A program made the position numbers and the translations under genes. Of a stretch of DNA of 64,000 nt, positions 54,701 through 64,000 are shown piece by piece (within the stretch, counting starts at the first letter, position 1; the number at the start of each line of letters is the position of its first letter). The stretch comes from Rusavskia elegans. Its lineage: Eukaryota > Ascomycota > Lecanoromycetes > Teloschistales > Teloschistaceae. The notes under the pieces were generated by a model. The model searched no databases, was not told the DNA's origin, and saw nothing but the letters and a program-made list of their open reading frames with translations. The stretch covers positions 310,001 to 374,000 of the forward strand of contig SAUG01000064.1 in the NCBI GenBank assembly GCA_011316305.1, in the 5' to 3' direction.

Positions 54701-55329
54701 TCTAGGAATCTCCGCTCTAAGACACTGGGAAGAAAGACGTTAGGCCAACGGATAGGTACTGATGCTTGTGGGGAGGATATTTACACTTTCTTTGTGGTCA
54801 GACTTGGAACAATCATTGGAGATATTCGCTTTCACGGGATAGCAGCTTTCGCACATGGTTGATGGGGTGATGGATTATAGGAGCTTTGTAGGGGAAGGAT
54901 GATGAAGAGTGTTGCGGTGGTACTGGAGCCTTATGTACTGTAGGAAAGCCGTGTGCGAGGTCATAACGTTATTATTCATCTCTATTATTCATCTCTGTAT
55001 GATGAGTCCTTTTGCTACTGCATCCAAGGAAGAGAAAATCAATGGATGAAGCTGTCTCCATGATTCGTTGTTGGTGGTGCGATGTATGGCATTACGGTCA
55101 GACTATATTCAGCCGGCGAAGGGCTAAGTGGTCAAATTTGAACAAGCAGGAGTCAGGGCTATTCATGACTTTTGACAGAGTCAGCTTCCTATGCTTTTGG
55201 ATGAGCACATGCAAGGTATCAGCATCGAGTTAATACTATGCGCTTGATTTTGCTTTTTTGCAGCACCATCAAGATTCCTTGCTCTGAGTGCTTTTGCAGC
55301 CTCCTGAAAGCTAGCTTTCCGTTGCCAAA
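54701..55329. other. Spacer, no supported gene
   Basis: Short plus-strand frames only. It separates copies C and D of the small paralog family. Confidence 0.35.
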
Positions 55330-55813
55330 TTACAGCACCTTTTGGCGTACAGCCTCGAATTCCCGAGCACACGCTTGCTGAGCCTTGTAGATCACTCGAT
55401 CGCCATTCCTGAGCGATTTCCAAGAGGCCACTGTACCGAGGTCGCGGGTCCTCTGGTCGAGAAGGACTTGTAGTTTGCTGTAAGCCGTGAGGGGTGTGTC
55501 TTCGGGACGAGGAATCCATGCGGGCTAAGAAGATGTCAGCGAGTGATTAGGTACTGGCCCCATTCGGATGGTAGTTTACATGTTGTTCTTTATTTTCGGG
55601 TTCCGAGCAGTAATTGGACTTGTTCATATGCGTGAGCTGGCATTCTTTGCACGTGGTTGGGCGGGTTTGATGGATGGTTGAATTGGAGATGGAGTGTTGG
55701 GACGTTGGATAACTTGATGCTGTGAAAGGGCTTGGAAAATCTGGCAGTAGTGCTGATGGGACCAGATAGTCAAAGTGCTGTAGAGGATTTCCAGTGCGAG
55801 CACAGAGTGTCAT
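55330..55813 (-). CDS. Small paralog family, copy D, intact, 142 aa
   Basis: Exon 1 (55813-55580, 78 codons) starts MTLCARTGNPLQHFDYLVPS and ends with a cysteine cluster TTCKECQLTHMNKSNYC and SEPENKEQH. A 55-nt intron (donor GTAAAC, branch GCTGAC, acceptor TTCTTAG) in phase 0 leads to exon 2 (55524-55330): AWIPRPEDTPLTAYSKLQVL, LDQRTRDLGTVASWKSLRNG, YKAQQACAREFEAVRQKVL. The CxxC...C cluster could bind a metal, and exon 2 is predicted helical. There is no signal peptide. It is the most complete member and defines the family: variable N-terminus with CxxCQL, one phase-0 intron, C-terminal AQQACAREF. I recognise no named domain. Confidence 0.6.
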
Positions 55814-55984
55814 TATTTATTACTTCATTTTTCCTCTCGCGAGTGAACCGTCATTCATAGGAAGTGTTGATTTATCTTTCACCCAGCGCACTTCAATAAT
55901 CACTACTTACACAAATGCGATCTTGAGTGAATGGGCTTGTTTGATGCCACGAGTAGGCATCATCCGTATATAGCTACTAAGAAT

Positions 55985-56429
55985 GGATATAAACCTCTAT
56001 CAGACCTTAAATACCTACTAAAATTAATTCTACTGTAAAATTTCCGTTTTTATATCGTTTTAAAGGTTTACAGTTATAAGCCCGGATCTCGCCAGTCTCC
56101 GTAGTAAATTAATAATATTTAATACGGAAAAATTACGTTACGAAATCGACGGTTTAATTTTATTTAAATATTAAAATCAATTTTGGACGCTATAAAAGAC
56201 TATACCAACGCTATAGAATTCTAGCGAAAAGATATTCCAGCCGAAGACCTTTAACGGTATATATATTTTTGCGTTTATATAGCAAGAGTCATTTAATATT
56301 ATTCCCAGCTTTATATTTCAGCTGTAAAGCTAAAGGGATATATAAATCCCTATCAGATCTTAAATACCCACTAAAACCAAGTCAACTATAGGGCCCCTGT
56401 TTTGGTATGGTTTTGAAGGTTTATAATAG
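55985..56429. repeat. AT-rich diverged direct repeat, RIP-like relic
   Basis: Segment 55985-56080 (ggatataaacctctatcag ... aaaggtttacag) recurs at 56337-56429 (ggatatataaatccctatcag ... gaaggtttataa). Most differences are C/T and G/A transitions, with the left copy richer in A and T. The roughly 260 bp between them is also very AT-rich (long runs of ttaaatattaaaa type). This fits an old repeat, perhaps terminal repeats of a collapsed element, mutated by repeat-induced point mutation. Confidence 0.6.
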
Positions 56430-56545
56430 AGGATTGAAAAGAAGATTTAAAATGAAATTCATTGTAGTAATGCTGGCGAAGGTGGCGTTGGTAAGAAACG
56501 AAGCATAGGTCTAATCACCCATATTTCTGAGGATGACTTTCCAGA

Positions 56546-56908
56546 CTAATCTCTCAAGACCCTGTACTTGATCCTCGTAATCTTCCTCTCCAAGGCTACA
56601 AATTCTCGCGCGCATGCTTGCTGAGCCTTAGACATCTCCCAGTCGCCAATCATGCGCGAATGCCATGACGCTATGGTGCCCACTTCACGTATCCGATGAC
56701 TGATGAGATTAAGGAGTTTTCTTCTCGCATAGGAGCGGGAGCCATTATCGGAATCGGGACACTGGGCGGAGAATTAGTAAAAGTAGAACTGCTGTAAAAT
56801 GTTGTAGGTACCAACCCTGGTGGAAAGAACACTTACTTGTTTCTCGGGATGAGAAGATGAACAATGGCTGGAACTGTTCAATCTTACGAGCTGGCAGATT
56901 TGGCACAT
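56546..56908 (-). CDS. Small paralog family, copy E, 95 aa
   Basis: Exon 1 (56908-56837, 24 codons) reads MCQICQLVRLNSSSHCSSSH and ends PEKQ, carrying the same CxxCQL ... C cluster as copy D. A 75-nt intron (GTAAGT donor, ACTAAT branch, GCCCAG acceptor), phase 0, leads to exon 2 (56761-56546, 216 nt): PDSDNGSRSYARRKLLNLIS, HRIREVGTIASWHSRMIGDW, MSKAQQACAREFVALERKIT and a basic tail to a TAG. The intron position and phase match copies D and G. A longer overlapping frame from 57209 is out of phase and rejected. Function unknown; the cysteine cluster suggests a small metal-binding head. Confidence 0.55.
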
Positions 56909-57428
56909 CGTTGTAGGTTGGCTGGAGATGTTCGAGAGACGTTGGAGAAACTTGTTTGTGGAGGAGGATGTCAGTATTTATATGTTGTGTGGAAAAGTGT
57001 TGGGTCAGATAACAATATTGTTCCTCACTATATGATATACCATCCTGCTTGTGCATCATATTGTCAACAAGATTGATTTCATCATTGGTTATCGTAAGTT
57101 TGGGTTGACCATCAAAGCTGAGTCGTGATAGGTCCCCTCGTAAAACAATCAACAGAAGGACTGCAAGGTCAGATAGCAGTTCGCAAAAATCAAAGAAGTC
57201 CTTCACCAATCTCCGAATCAGGCATTGTTTGCCTCGATGATCTTCAATTCATGGATCGGCCACCGTTGAATATCGTCAGGTCCATCGAAACACTCCGGAC
57301 TCGCCATCTCTCCATGTTCCTCGTAGTAATCTTACATGACCATCGCTTGCATCGGAGAGAAACCCGATTTGGGGACGCGTGAAACATCTCAAGTAACAAT
57401 CCCGATTATGACACACTCCCACCCGTTG
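56909..57428. other. Spacer between copy E and the F-box relic
   Basis: No supported gene. Frames on both strands lack recognisable domains. Confidence 0.35.
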
Positions 57429-57993
57429 TCATCTCTTGATTCCGGGTTGGCACTCATCATCCAGTGATGTTCCTGTTTGTCCATACTGCATTTTGGTATG
57501 ATGATATCTGCACGGTCCCTCTTTTGCCATGCTCGGACAGTTCCTCTCTCGATGCATTTTGCGGCAAAGCCTGCATTTTGTACACCACTGCCGCTGCAGT
57601 GTCGAAAACACCAGGCAGTTTACTTGTGAAGTGCCATCGTTCATCTCGGCGACACTCCCAGGCGTAATAAGGCGTTTTTCACGCATGCAAGCCATGCAAC
57701 GGCGGAGGCAGCATTCGGTACCATTCTTGCCTGGTCCAAGTCTGGTTTGTTTCCAAACGAATTCGCTCTTGGGCTTCATCTTATCGCAATCGTAGCAAGC
57801 AAAATCGTTTCTGCGGGGATGCCAATTGGAAAGTCTCTATGGCATATAGGTAATCGTTACGCTCGGTTGAGTATTGTGACCTGAAATGCCGATTGACGCA
57901 TCGTAGCGCTCCGATGGAAACGGGATCGAGATAACGGACGATGTGATTCTGAACTTCGCCGGCGGGAGCACAAAGACTATATTCACCTTCCAT
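57429..57993 (-). pseudogene. F-box protein with Cys clusters, frameshifted at a 4-base run
   Basis: The N-terminus MEGEYSLCAPAGEVQNHIVR, then YLDPVSIGALRCVNRHFRSQ, is a clear F-box. It continues through YAIETFQLASPQKRF and then breaks frame at the A4/T4 run 57801-57804. In the next frame the expected fungal pattern goes on: CYDCDKMKPKSEFVWKQTRL, NGTECCLRRCMACMREKRLI, and CTKCRLCRKMHRERNC, a Cys-rich zinc-binding arrangement often paired with the F-box in ascomycetes. Removing one T would restore one reading frame across both parts. It is either a recent pseudogene or an assembly error. Confidence 0.6.
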
Positions 57994-58084
57994 ATTGTCA
58001 GGCGAAAGAGGTTATTCAAAGAGGCATGGATCAAGAAGGTGTGGGGATAAGTGAGGAATTGTAGTTGCAGGCAGCCTCATTGTC

Positions 58085-58469
58085 CCAAGGCTCATGGAGC
58101 CATTCATTGGATGCCTTGACATTGGCAATATCACGTGCACACGCAGCCCACTGCGATTGTCCTCAGCTTCATTATAAGTAGTATTCCCGCAAAGCTAGAG
58201 AGCTGGAATCTTCATGAAAGTATTGCCATGAAACGATAAACCACGTCAAGAAGCCCCCGTCAAACCCACCTGCTCCAAATCAAAACCGCCTCCCTCCCAA
58301 GTCCCAGCAAATACCTGGCAGAGTTCATCACCAAAGCATCAAACACGGTGTCCTTCACCCTGTCAAGGGCTTGCCCCCTTGGCACTAAGCCAATTCCCAA
58401 CCAGAAGCCTGGATTAAGATAGCCGTAGGTTGGGGTTAGGCGTCTTTTGGGTTTTCTACTGAGGAACAA
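58085..58469 (-). pseudogene. Possible degenerate seventh copy of the small paralog family
   Basis: A minus-strand frame from 58469 (MFLSRKPKRRLTPTYGYLNP) ends with SARYLLGLGREAVLIWSRW. About 100 bases further, another frame reads SQWAACARDIANVKASNEW, resembling the AQQACARE block. Stops and frame changes separate the parts. The similarity is weak, so this is a tentative relic call. Confidence 0.25.
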
Positions 58470-58499
58470 ATCGAGAAGGAATCTAAAGAATCTGCCCCA

Positions 58500-59681
58500 G
58501 AAAACATCAGTAAACTAGCCAAACATTGAATTCCAGATGATAATGATGATGGTCAAGTTGATGGATAGAAGGAGCTGGTGGAGGGAAGACATATCCTCTG
58601 TCGGGGAGTCTTTGGATGATACCAACAGAGAGGAGTTATCTCAGGTTTTGTGCGTCGGATATTTCTAGATCCTCGCTGGCCCCTAGACAAGTTGACAAAG
58701 CCTATTGTCCGACGGCATAAAGCAGGGGGGAAGTTTCTGTCATACGGCCACTCGTATGTTCCTTTGTTGGCCCCAACCGCGCTTGCTTCTTGTGGAGTCA
58801 TGCATGATTTTGAGAAGGGGATCACATGCTTGCGACTTAAACAGCCCCAGCTCTGGTTTGGGAGGGGCTCCTAAGCGGTCTGCCTGGCGAATATAGGTAA
58901 ATACCTTGGCTCCTCATGGCAGGACAGATTGTTTCCATATAAGGAGAATCTTATCATGTCAACACCGTAGAAAATTCAAGGACAGTGAAGAAAAGGGTTG
59001 CTTACATGTCGGAAAATCGCGCGCCCCTAAATAATCCGAACGCCGAATTTCATGCACGTAAGTCGCCGAACTTAGGTCCCGAAAGTATGAATAAGCAACG
59101 ATTTCAACTCCTCGGCCCGACGGTTAACACAAGCCCTACCTGAGAAATATCAGGGGTATTCACCATCCAAGCTCGGAGTGATGACAGCAGAAGTGGTTCA
59201 GCATCAAGGTTTAGTGCAGACAACCCGTATCCATCTCAATCAGTCACCAGTCCCCCTTGAAAACCCCAATGATCAACCAAATGAGCAATCTAATTCCCCT
59301 CTCCTGGCTCAGCACCTCCGCCTCCAACGCTTGCGATCCAGCCATCCATTCCATACCAGTCCCAATATCGAAGAAGCCTGCGACTGTCTCACCGAAGCAT
59401 TCAGAGAATGAGGCCGTTCAAGAGATGATGGGAGGGGAAAACTCAGATGCTGGTCATGAGGGAAGACGAGCTGTGGAGAAGAAGGTACGCTTCAAGGGCG
59501 TGGAGATTATCACTAGCGTGATGGACCTTTGATGGGCAGCCCACACGATATGTTGCAGTGATGAATGGGGTTTGTGTGCATGGTTGTGCTCAGGCCAGGT
59601 TGGATTGGGGCATAGTGTATGACTACCACATTCAACAGTCGACTGTAGCAGCGTTCTGATGATGCGTTTTCCTTTCGGTAA
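58500..59681. other. Gene-poor stretch, no supported gene
   Basis: Plus-strand frames at 59178-59411 and 59257-59532 overlap in different phases. The second ends VEKKVRFKGVEIITSVMDL, but neither has support. The minus-strand frame at 58825-58553 is also unrecognised. Confidence 0.35.
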
Positions 59682-60090
59682 TTACCACCATTCTGTCTTT
59701 TTCCCCACCAACCCTTTGAATTTCTTAGCACATGTCTTCAAGGCCACACGTGTTTTTCGGTCATCTGTGGTCGCAATCGCCAAAGCTTGAACCTCGTTGA
59801 TACGTCGTGCGATGAGGTTGCGGAGGTTTGCGGCGTGTAGAAAGTTTTCGTGGTGACGTTGACGGAAGCGGGCCCATGCGCTGATGGTGTCTGCATACTA
59901 GATAGGTCATGAGCAGGGTCATGAATCAGGACAGAGTAGAAATGAAAGTGTAACTGACCTGGTGTGGTAGCATCATAGTCTGGAAGGATGACATGGGAGC
60001 CATGCGAGGAGCTGAGAATTGCAAGTTCTTTTTCTGGGTTGTGGATACGGGAGTAGGCAAGAAAAGAACGGAGGAAGATGGGTTGCGCAT
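59682..60090 (-). CDS. Small paralog family, copy G, 115 aa
   Basis: Exon 1 (60090-59959, 44 codons) reads MRNPSSSVLFLPTPVSTTQK and ends QTMMLPHQ. A 61-nt intron (GTCAGT donor, CTAG acceptor), phase 0, leads to exon 2 (59897-59682), which is 216 nt like copy E: ADTISAWARFRQRHHENF, AANLRNLIARRINEVQALAI, TRVALKTCAKKFKGLVGKKT. It is the most diverged readable copy (KTCAKKF in place of QACAREF) and lacks the first-exon CxxC cluster. The shared intron site and exon size support common descent. Function unknown. Confidence 0.5.
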
Positions 60091-60284
60091 AAGAGAAGAA
60101 CATTGGTATAGATACTGATGAAGTTGACGCTGCAACAATTGCCCATTGAAGTTGGTCTAATCGAAGTGATGAGAATGTTTGGTAACGACGCATTCTTTTC
60201 AGTTTTCCGCAAAGCCCTGGATACAGGTGATGCCGAATTGTATCAACAGAATGGTGCCTCCAGCAGCTATCATAAGCTCAACTC

Positions 60285-60821
60285 CTATCCTGCCTTGATG
60301 GTACTCTGCACCTGCCGCGCTTGAGTCAGTATGTTCCTGATACCGGGCCCGATGTCCTTCTCCCTCATGAACAGCTTGATATACCAATGGTTTTTCAATG
60401 ATTGGAGATCGGCATTTTGAAGGCCCATAGCTATACATTTCTCCAGTGGCGGATCGGAACCAAAGCGAATACAGTGCTGATAAGCGAGCAGTATCTTCCA
60501 CCAGGCCTTGGAGGTCCTTTCTTGTTGTAGGAGAGTCTTCAATATGAGTCGGTGGAGCTCTTCCATAGCATCTTTGGACAGGTCATCATGGTCGTGAGCT
60601 TTACAGCAGGCTGCTATTAGACCCACGGCAGGTTCTGCGTCGATTCGGTATGGTTGATATTGGACTAAAAACCTTTCGAGCTCTGAATCTTGCTCGTCAT
60701 CCACGACGACAACCTTCGGTGCGATTAAGTTGTTGAGGCGTCCTTGACGCTGCGCATACGGGTTGGGGTGTCCGTACCATTGAGTGGGGAGAGCATAGCT
60801 AGTATCATAGTTGCTGCCCAT
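60285..60821 (-). CDS. Hypothetical protein, at least 178 aa
   Basis: The frame runs from MGSNYDTSYALPTQWYGHPN to a stop at 60285. The N-terminal 30 residues are Tyr/Pro/Gln/Asn-rich; in frame upstream, to an acceptor near 60902, comes more of the same (HGNAHQGHHAQWYN). The rest is helical: DSELERFLVQYQPYRIDAEP, LHRLILKTLLQQERTSKAWW, IRNILTQARQVQSTI. A first exon MSWQNNRLHRHENVFY near 61040 is possible, but its splice phase does not fit cleanly. No family is recognised. Confidence 0.45.
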   Translation of the reverse strand: MGSNYDTSYALPTQWYGHPNPYAQRQGRLNNLIAPKVVVVDDEQDSELERFLVQYQPYRIDAEPAVGLIAACCKAHDHDDLSKDAMEELHRLILKTLLQQERTSKAWWKILLAYQHCIRFGSDPPLEKCIAMGLQNADLQSLKNHWYIKLFMREKDIGPGIRNILTQARQVQSTIKAG

Positions 60822-62094
60822 TTCAGGAGGGTAGTCGGAGTTGTACCACTGAGCGTGGTGGCCCTGATGGGCGTTCCCATGATCTGCGCCCGAGATATAC
60901 TAGCCAGGTCTCGGAATGTATCCCTGATATGCAAGATAAGGACTGTATGCGATGTCAGGCATGCATCTCGGCATGGAACGTCTCGTCCTTACTTGTAAAA
61001 GACGTTCTCATGCCGATGAAGTCTGTTGTTTTGCCAAGACATGGTGATGAAGGATTCCGAGTTGCCAGGTCAGGCGAGGAGGCAAAAATATTCTGGCACT
61101 GAAGAAAGAGATATTGGAAAAAAGATATCCAGAAACAATTCGAACATGTGGAGATTAGACTGCTTCGCTATTGACCGCTTCATTGACAACATAGTAAACT
61201 TATTTGACACGTACACAATGACCACAGTGACAGCAATGCTAGTTTGCTTCGATATTCCCTCGGAGGGTCTATTAGGGATCAATAGCAAGCATCCGAAGCA
61301 TCTAGCATGTTCCCTTGGCCCTACCACTCAATAAGTTTCCCTCGCAAGTGTCACTTATTTCCCCAGCTGATGTCAGGGCAATCGATAGAACGATGTCCTT
61401 CACCGAGGTAACGGTTGTTGTACGCCCTCCATTGCTACTGGTCTGTTGTATGAAATGACATGATGAGTCCTCCAGAGCAGAGGCGACACGCATTTGTGCA
61501 GACGAAGGGATACTCGACTTATGCCAGAAGTTCTTGGAAGCCAAGCGCGTTAGACGTTTCATTGTCACCCCTAAGGAATCGCACCTGGTAAAAAGCGTAT
61601 TAACGTTGCTTTCGTCTCTTAGACATGTGCTTCTTAGCCACATGACGGTGATAAGGAGTGAAGTACGATTGAGCGATGGGAGCCTCGAAGTATCAGAAAA
61701 AAGGAGGCGCTAGCACTAGCGGCGAATGGTTGCCGAGGCAGTCGCGGCTTGGCGTTCGTCCAGCTCATCAACCACCTCTCTGGTCGAGCAACGTCAGACC
61801 AGCGCCAATTGTCGCTCAACGACTGCGCACCATTCGGCCCAACGACAGCCTCGTCATTTTAGCTACAAGACAGACTGACAGGGCATGCGAAAGGACTGTG
61901 GCTCATTGCTTTCGCAGTCTCGCTGGGGTCGACCCCGCCCACGCATTCTCCCCTAAACAAACATTTACCACCGGACGACTTCGACATCTCCCCACATCTA
62001 AAAGAGTCCTTTGGTAACTCAGCGACTACCACAGTTCGGCTGCCATCGGTGATTGTATACAGTCGCCGTACATAATCACCAACCGCGCGTCACA
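60822..62094. other. Intergenic stretch before the Mpv17-like gene
   Basis: Apart from a possible first exon of the preceding gene (about 61040-60990) and the 46-nt dispersed motif at about 61379, only short frames are present. The last 350 bases are probably the promoter and leader of the next gene. Confidence 0.4.
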
Positions 62095-62935
62095 ATGTCG
62101 GTCAAATTCGAAAAAGAGACCATCAAGAACACACCCATTCCGGGGGGGAAGAAGCATGAAATCGCACACGAGATCGGAGAGCGTCTGACAGGAGGCGAAA
62201 GTACCACTGGCTACCTGGCGGTATGCGACTTCCATGCGTTGGCCTGCTCAACCAAGCTACAGCGGCTAACGGGCCCTGCGACCACAGGCATACCTGCAGC
62301 AGCTGCAGAAGAACCCGCTTCGTACTAAGATGCTCACATCCGGTACTCTGTCCGCCACCCAAGAAGTCCTCGCCTCATGGATTGCTCACGATCGTACCAA
62401 ACATGGCCATTACCTCAGCGCTCGTGTGCCCAAGATGGCCCTCTATGGAGCTTTCATTAGCGCCCCCTTGGGACACGTCTTGATCACCATCCTGCAAAAG
62501 ATGTTTGCTGGCAGAACCAGCCTGAAAGCCAAGATCTTGCAGATTCTGGTCAGCAATCTGATTGTGAGTTCAAGGGTCCAATCAGCAGACTGAACAATCA
62601 TGCTGACGAGGGATGTTTGCCAGGTTTCACCCATTCAGAATACCGTCTATCTGATTTCGATGGCAATCATCGCCGGTGCCAGGACATTCCACCAAGTCCG
62701 AGCCACCGTCAAGGCCGGTTTCATGCCAGTCATGAAGGTCAGCTGGATCACCTCGCCACTGGCATTGGCGTTTGCCCAGAAGTTCTTGCCCGAGCATACC
62801 TGGGTCCCGTTCTTCAACATCGTGGCGTTCGTGATTGGGACATACATCAATGCACATACCAAGAAGAAGAGGTTGGCTGCATTGAGGAAGAAGGTAAGGG
62901 AAACAGACGAAGCGGGATCGAGAGCATATGACTGA
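62095..62935 (+). CDS. Mpv17/PMP22-family membrane protein, 237 aa
   Basis: Exons 62095-62220, 62288-62563 and 62624-62935, with phase-0 introns (GTATGC...ACAG and GTGAGT...CCAG, the second with a TGCTGACG branch), sum to 238 codons. Family landmarks: YLQQLQKNPLRTKMLTSGTL near the N-terminus, RVPKMALYGAFISAPLGHVL, and the C-terminal signature FMPVMKVSWITSPLALAFAQ, FLPEHTWVPFFNIVAFVIGT. Four membrane helices are expected. In this family peroxisomal PMP22 and mitochondrial Mpv17/Sym1 act as small pores or channels. The N-terminal tail (MSVKFEKETIKNTPIPGG) is hydrophilic rather than a presequence, and the basic C-terminus (KKKRLAALRKK) favours the peroxisomal type. That assignment is inference. 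Confidence 0.88.
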
Positions 62936-63627
62936 CGGAGGCTAGCATGATATGGATCGCCGAAGCGAGTCCGGAAGGACCGATGAGTACTCGAGACGCG
63001 ACTATTGAGCGGTCGAGGTGAGTGCGTACGACGTATAGGGTTCGTCTCGGTTCACTCCAAACAAAGCCATAGTGGCACATAGCTGGAATCCAAGACGCGG
63101 GGTATTCCCAGGCTGTTCGATGCCTGTAAGAGCAGATATCGGAATATAATGTGATCGATAGGTACTCTGTCGTCGTACTGGCTTTTGAACGATGCTCGAC
63201 CCTTGAAGCTTGGATCTCCATTGGTCGGGCTGATGCATTTTGATTTGAAGAAGCAGGTTCTTTGTACATTTGCTCTGGCAAACTTGAGATGCGTCCAATG
63301 ATAGCGCGTATTATGTCGCAAGTTCCAGTTTCCTTACATTTACATGTTTGACCTCGAAAGCTCCGAGGAAGTGTGTCGCCGAACGTATGGTCAGCCTCTG
63401 TCTCCTAGTGTGTTATGCTGGCAACGACATGGGAATTCTCGTCTACAAGTATGGAGCGATCGCCACTCGTTTGTCCTGTTCACGAACACGTATCTCGTTC
63501 AATACCAAGCTTCATTCTTCATTCGTTCCACAGTCGAGCACGCTTTCTTCAATACACGGCTATGGCAGGCTGGGGAGATAATAGAGAGACTTGGGAGTAC
63601 GGATACCCTATCTAAGCAGGACATATA
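62936..63627. other. Intergenic region, no supported gene
   Basis: This is the 3' flank of the Mpv17-like gene. Several overlapping short frames on both strands show no recognisable domain. A MAGWGDNRETWEYGYP frame at 63561-63614 might be a first exon of the next gene. Confidence 0.35.
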
Positions 63628-64000
63628 TCTGACTCTCCGTTCAGTCCGAACAACAAAGATAATAGGGTCCGCGTGAAGCACCATCGCCAACAGCGCGGAG
63701 AAGAAGTCCACGGTGCCAGAATTCCTCATGGCAACCATGATGCAGGTCGGAGCGCTGCTCCACAGCTTTTCGGCAATGAGACGCTGGGTCAAGCCCGTAA
63801 TGAGCAGTGGCAGCAACCACAGCAGCCACTTGGGTGGAATGGAAAGTAAGTATATCTACTGAGACTCTGTAGCTTTCTGATGGATATGAAGGCTGCTTGA
63901 CCAAATCATTGGCCGTGACAAGCGCAAGGAGCTTAAGAGTCGCGACCAAAACAGAGCTCAGTAAGCAGGTCCAGAATGTGCAATATGCTGTTATTGATGC
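63628..64000 (+). CDS. Partial unidentified gene running off the right edge
   Basis: From about 63628 a plus-strand frame reads DSPFSPNNKDNRVRVKHHRQ, then a Gln/Asn/Gly-rich stretch ending WQQPQQPLGWNG. A GTAAGT donor at 63847 and an acceptor 46 nt later join it to LLDQIIGRDKRKELKSRDQN, a charged helix. A further GTAAGC donor near 63960 suggests the gene continues past the window. The upstream start is unclear. Minus-strand frames overlap the same bases, so the strand is not certain. Confidence 0.35.

Noticed and set aside
56745..57209. 154-codon minus-strand frame overlapping copy E
   Set aside because: The family-conserved CxxCQL exon and correct splice phase lie in another frame; this one has no similarity.
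59178..59532. Two overlapping plus-strand frames, one ending KKVRFKGVEIITSV
   Set aside because: No start context, no homology and mutual overlap in different phases; not supportable as a gene.
1..64000. tRNA or rRNA genes and CRISPR arrays
   Set aside because: No T-loop-like GTTCRANNC box with matching stems and no spaced identical repeats were found by eye; CRISPR is not expected in a fungal nuclear genome.

Overview
This is a nuclear genome segment from a filamentous ascomycete (Pezizomycotina), most likely a dothideomycete-type fungus. The evidence is the dense multi-exon genes with short introns of about 50-75 nt (GTRNGT donors, CTRAY branch points), orthologs of Edc3, Pif1, Ste50, PPIL2-type cyclophilin, Ypq-type PQ-loop protein, Pex11 and Mpv17/PMP22, an RNAi pair (RNA-dependent RNA polymerase and Argonaute), F-box-type proteins beginning near FPFERLPAELQ, and AT-rich transposon relics. 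The class-level assignment is inference from style only.

Layout. 1-12.7 kb: the 3' part of a GMC oxidoreductase, a G-rich tandem repeat, a small secreted cysteine-rich protein, an ASCC1/AKAP7-like 2H protein, several hypothetical genes, a CorA-like membrane protein with a decayed paralogous tail beside it, and a glycine-zipper protein. 13-37 kb is a conserved core: RdRP, PQ-loop transporter, GPI-anchored protein, Ste50, PPIL2 cyclophilin, Edc3, Pif1, a Cys-motif protein and Pex11. 38-46.5 kb: a three-RRM Pub1/TIA-1-like protein, a membrane protein and Argonaute.

46.5-61.5 kb is a gene-poor accessory region. It holds two tandem F-box paralogs (one frameshifted) plus a third, also frameshifted; a 526-bp palindromic terminal-inverted-repeat element; an AT-rich diverged direct repeat with a RIP-like transition pattern; and an apparently unnamed family of at least six small paralogous minus-strand genes or gene fragments. 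The three complete copies share a phase-0 intron and a C-terminal AQxxCAxE-type exon. The window returns to conserved content with an Mpv17/PMP22-family gene at 62.1-62.9 kb and the start of an unidentified gene at the right edge.

Functional themes: RNA biology dominates the core (RdRP and Argonaute for silencing, Edc3 for decapping, a Pub1-like RRM protein, a U-box cyclophilin). Two genes are peroxisome-linked by family (Pex11, PMP22/Mpv17). Spliced coding lengths that I summed for RdRP, Pif1, Edc3, PPIL2, Pex11, Mpv17, the glycine-zipper protein and the acidic nuclear protein are all multiples of three, which supports those exon models.
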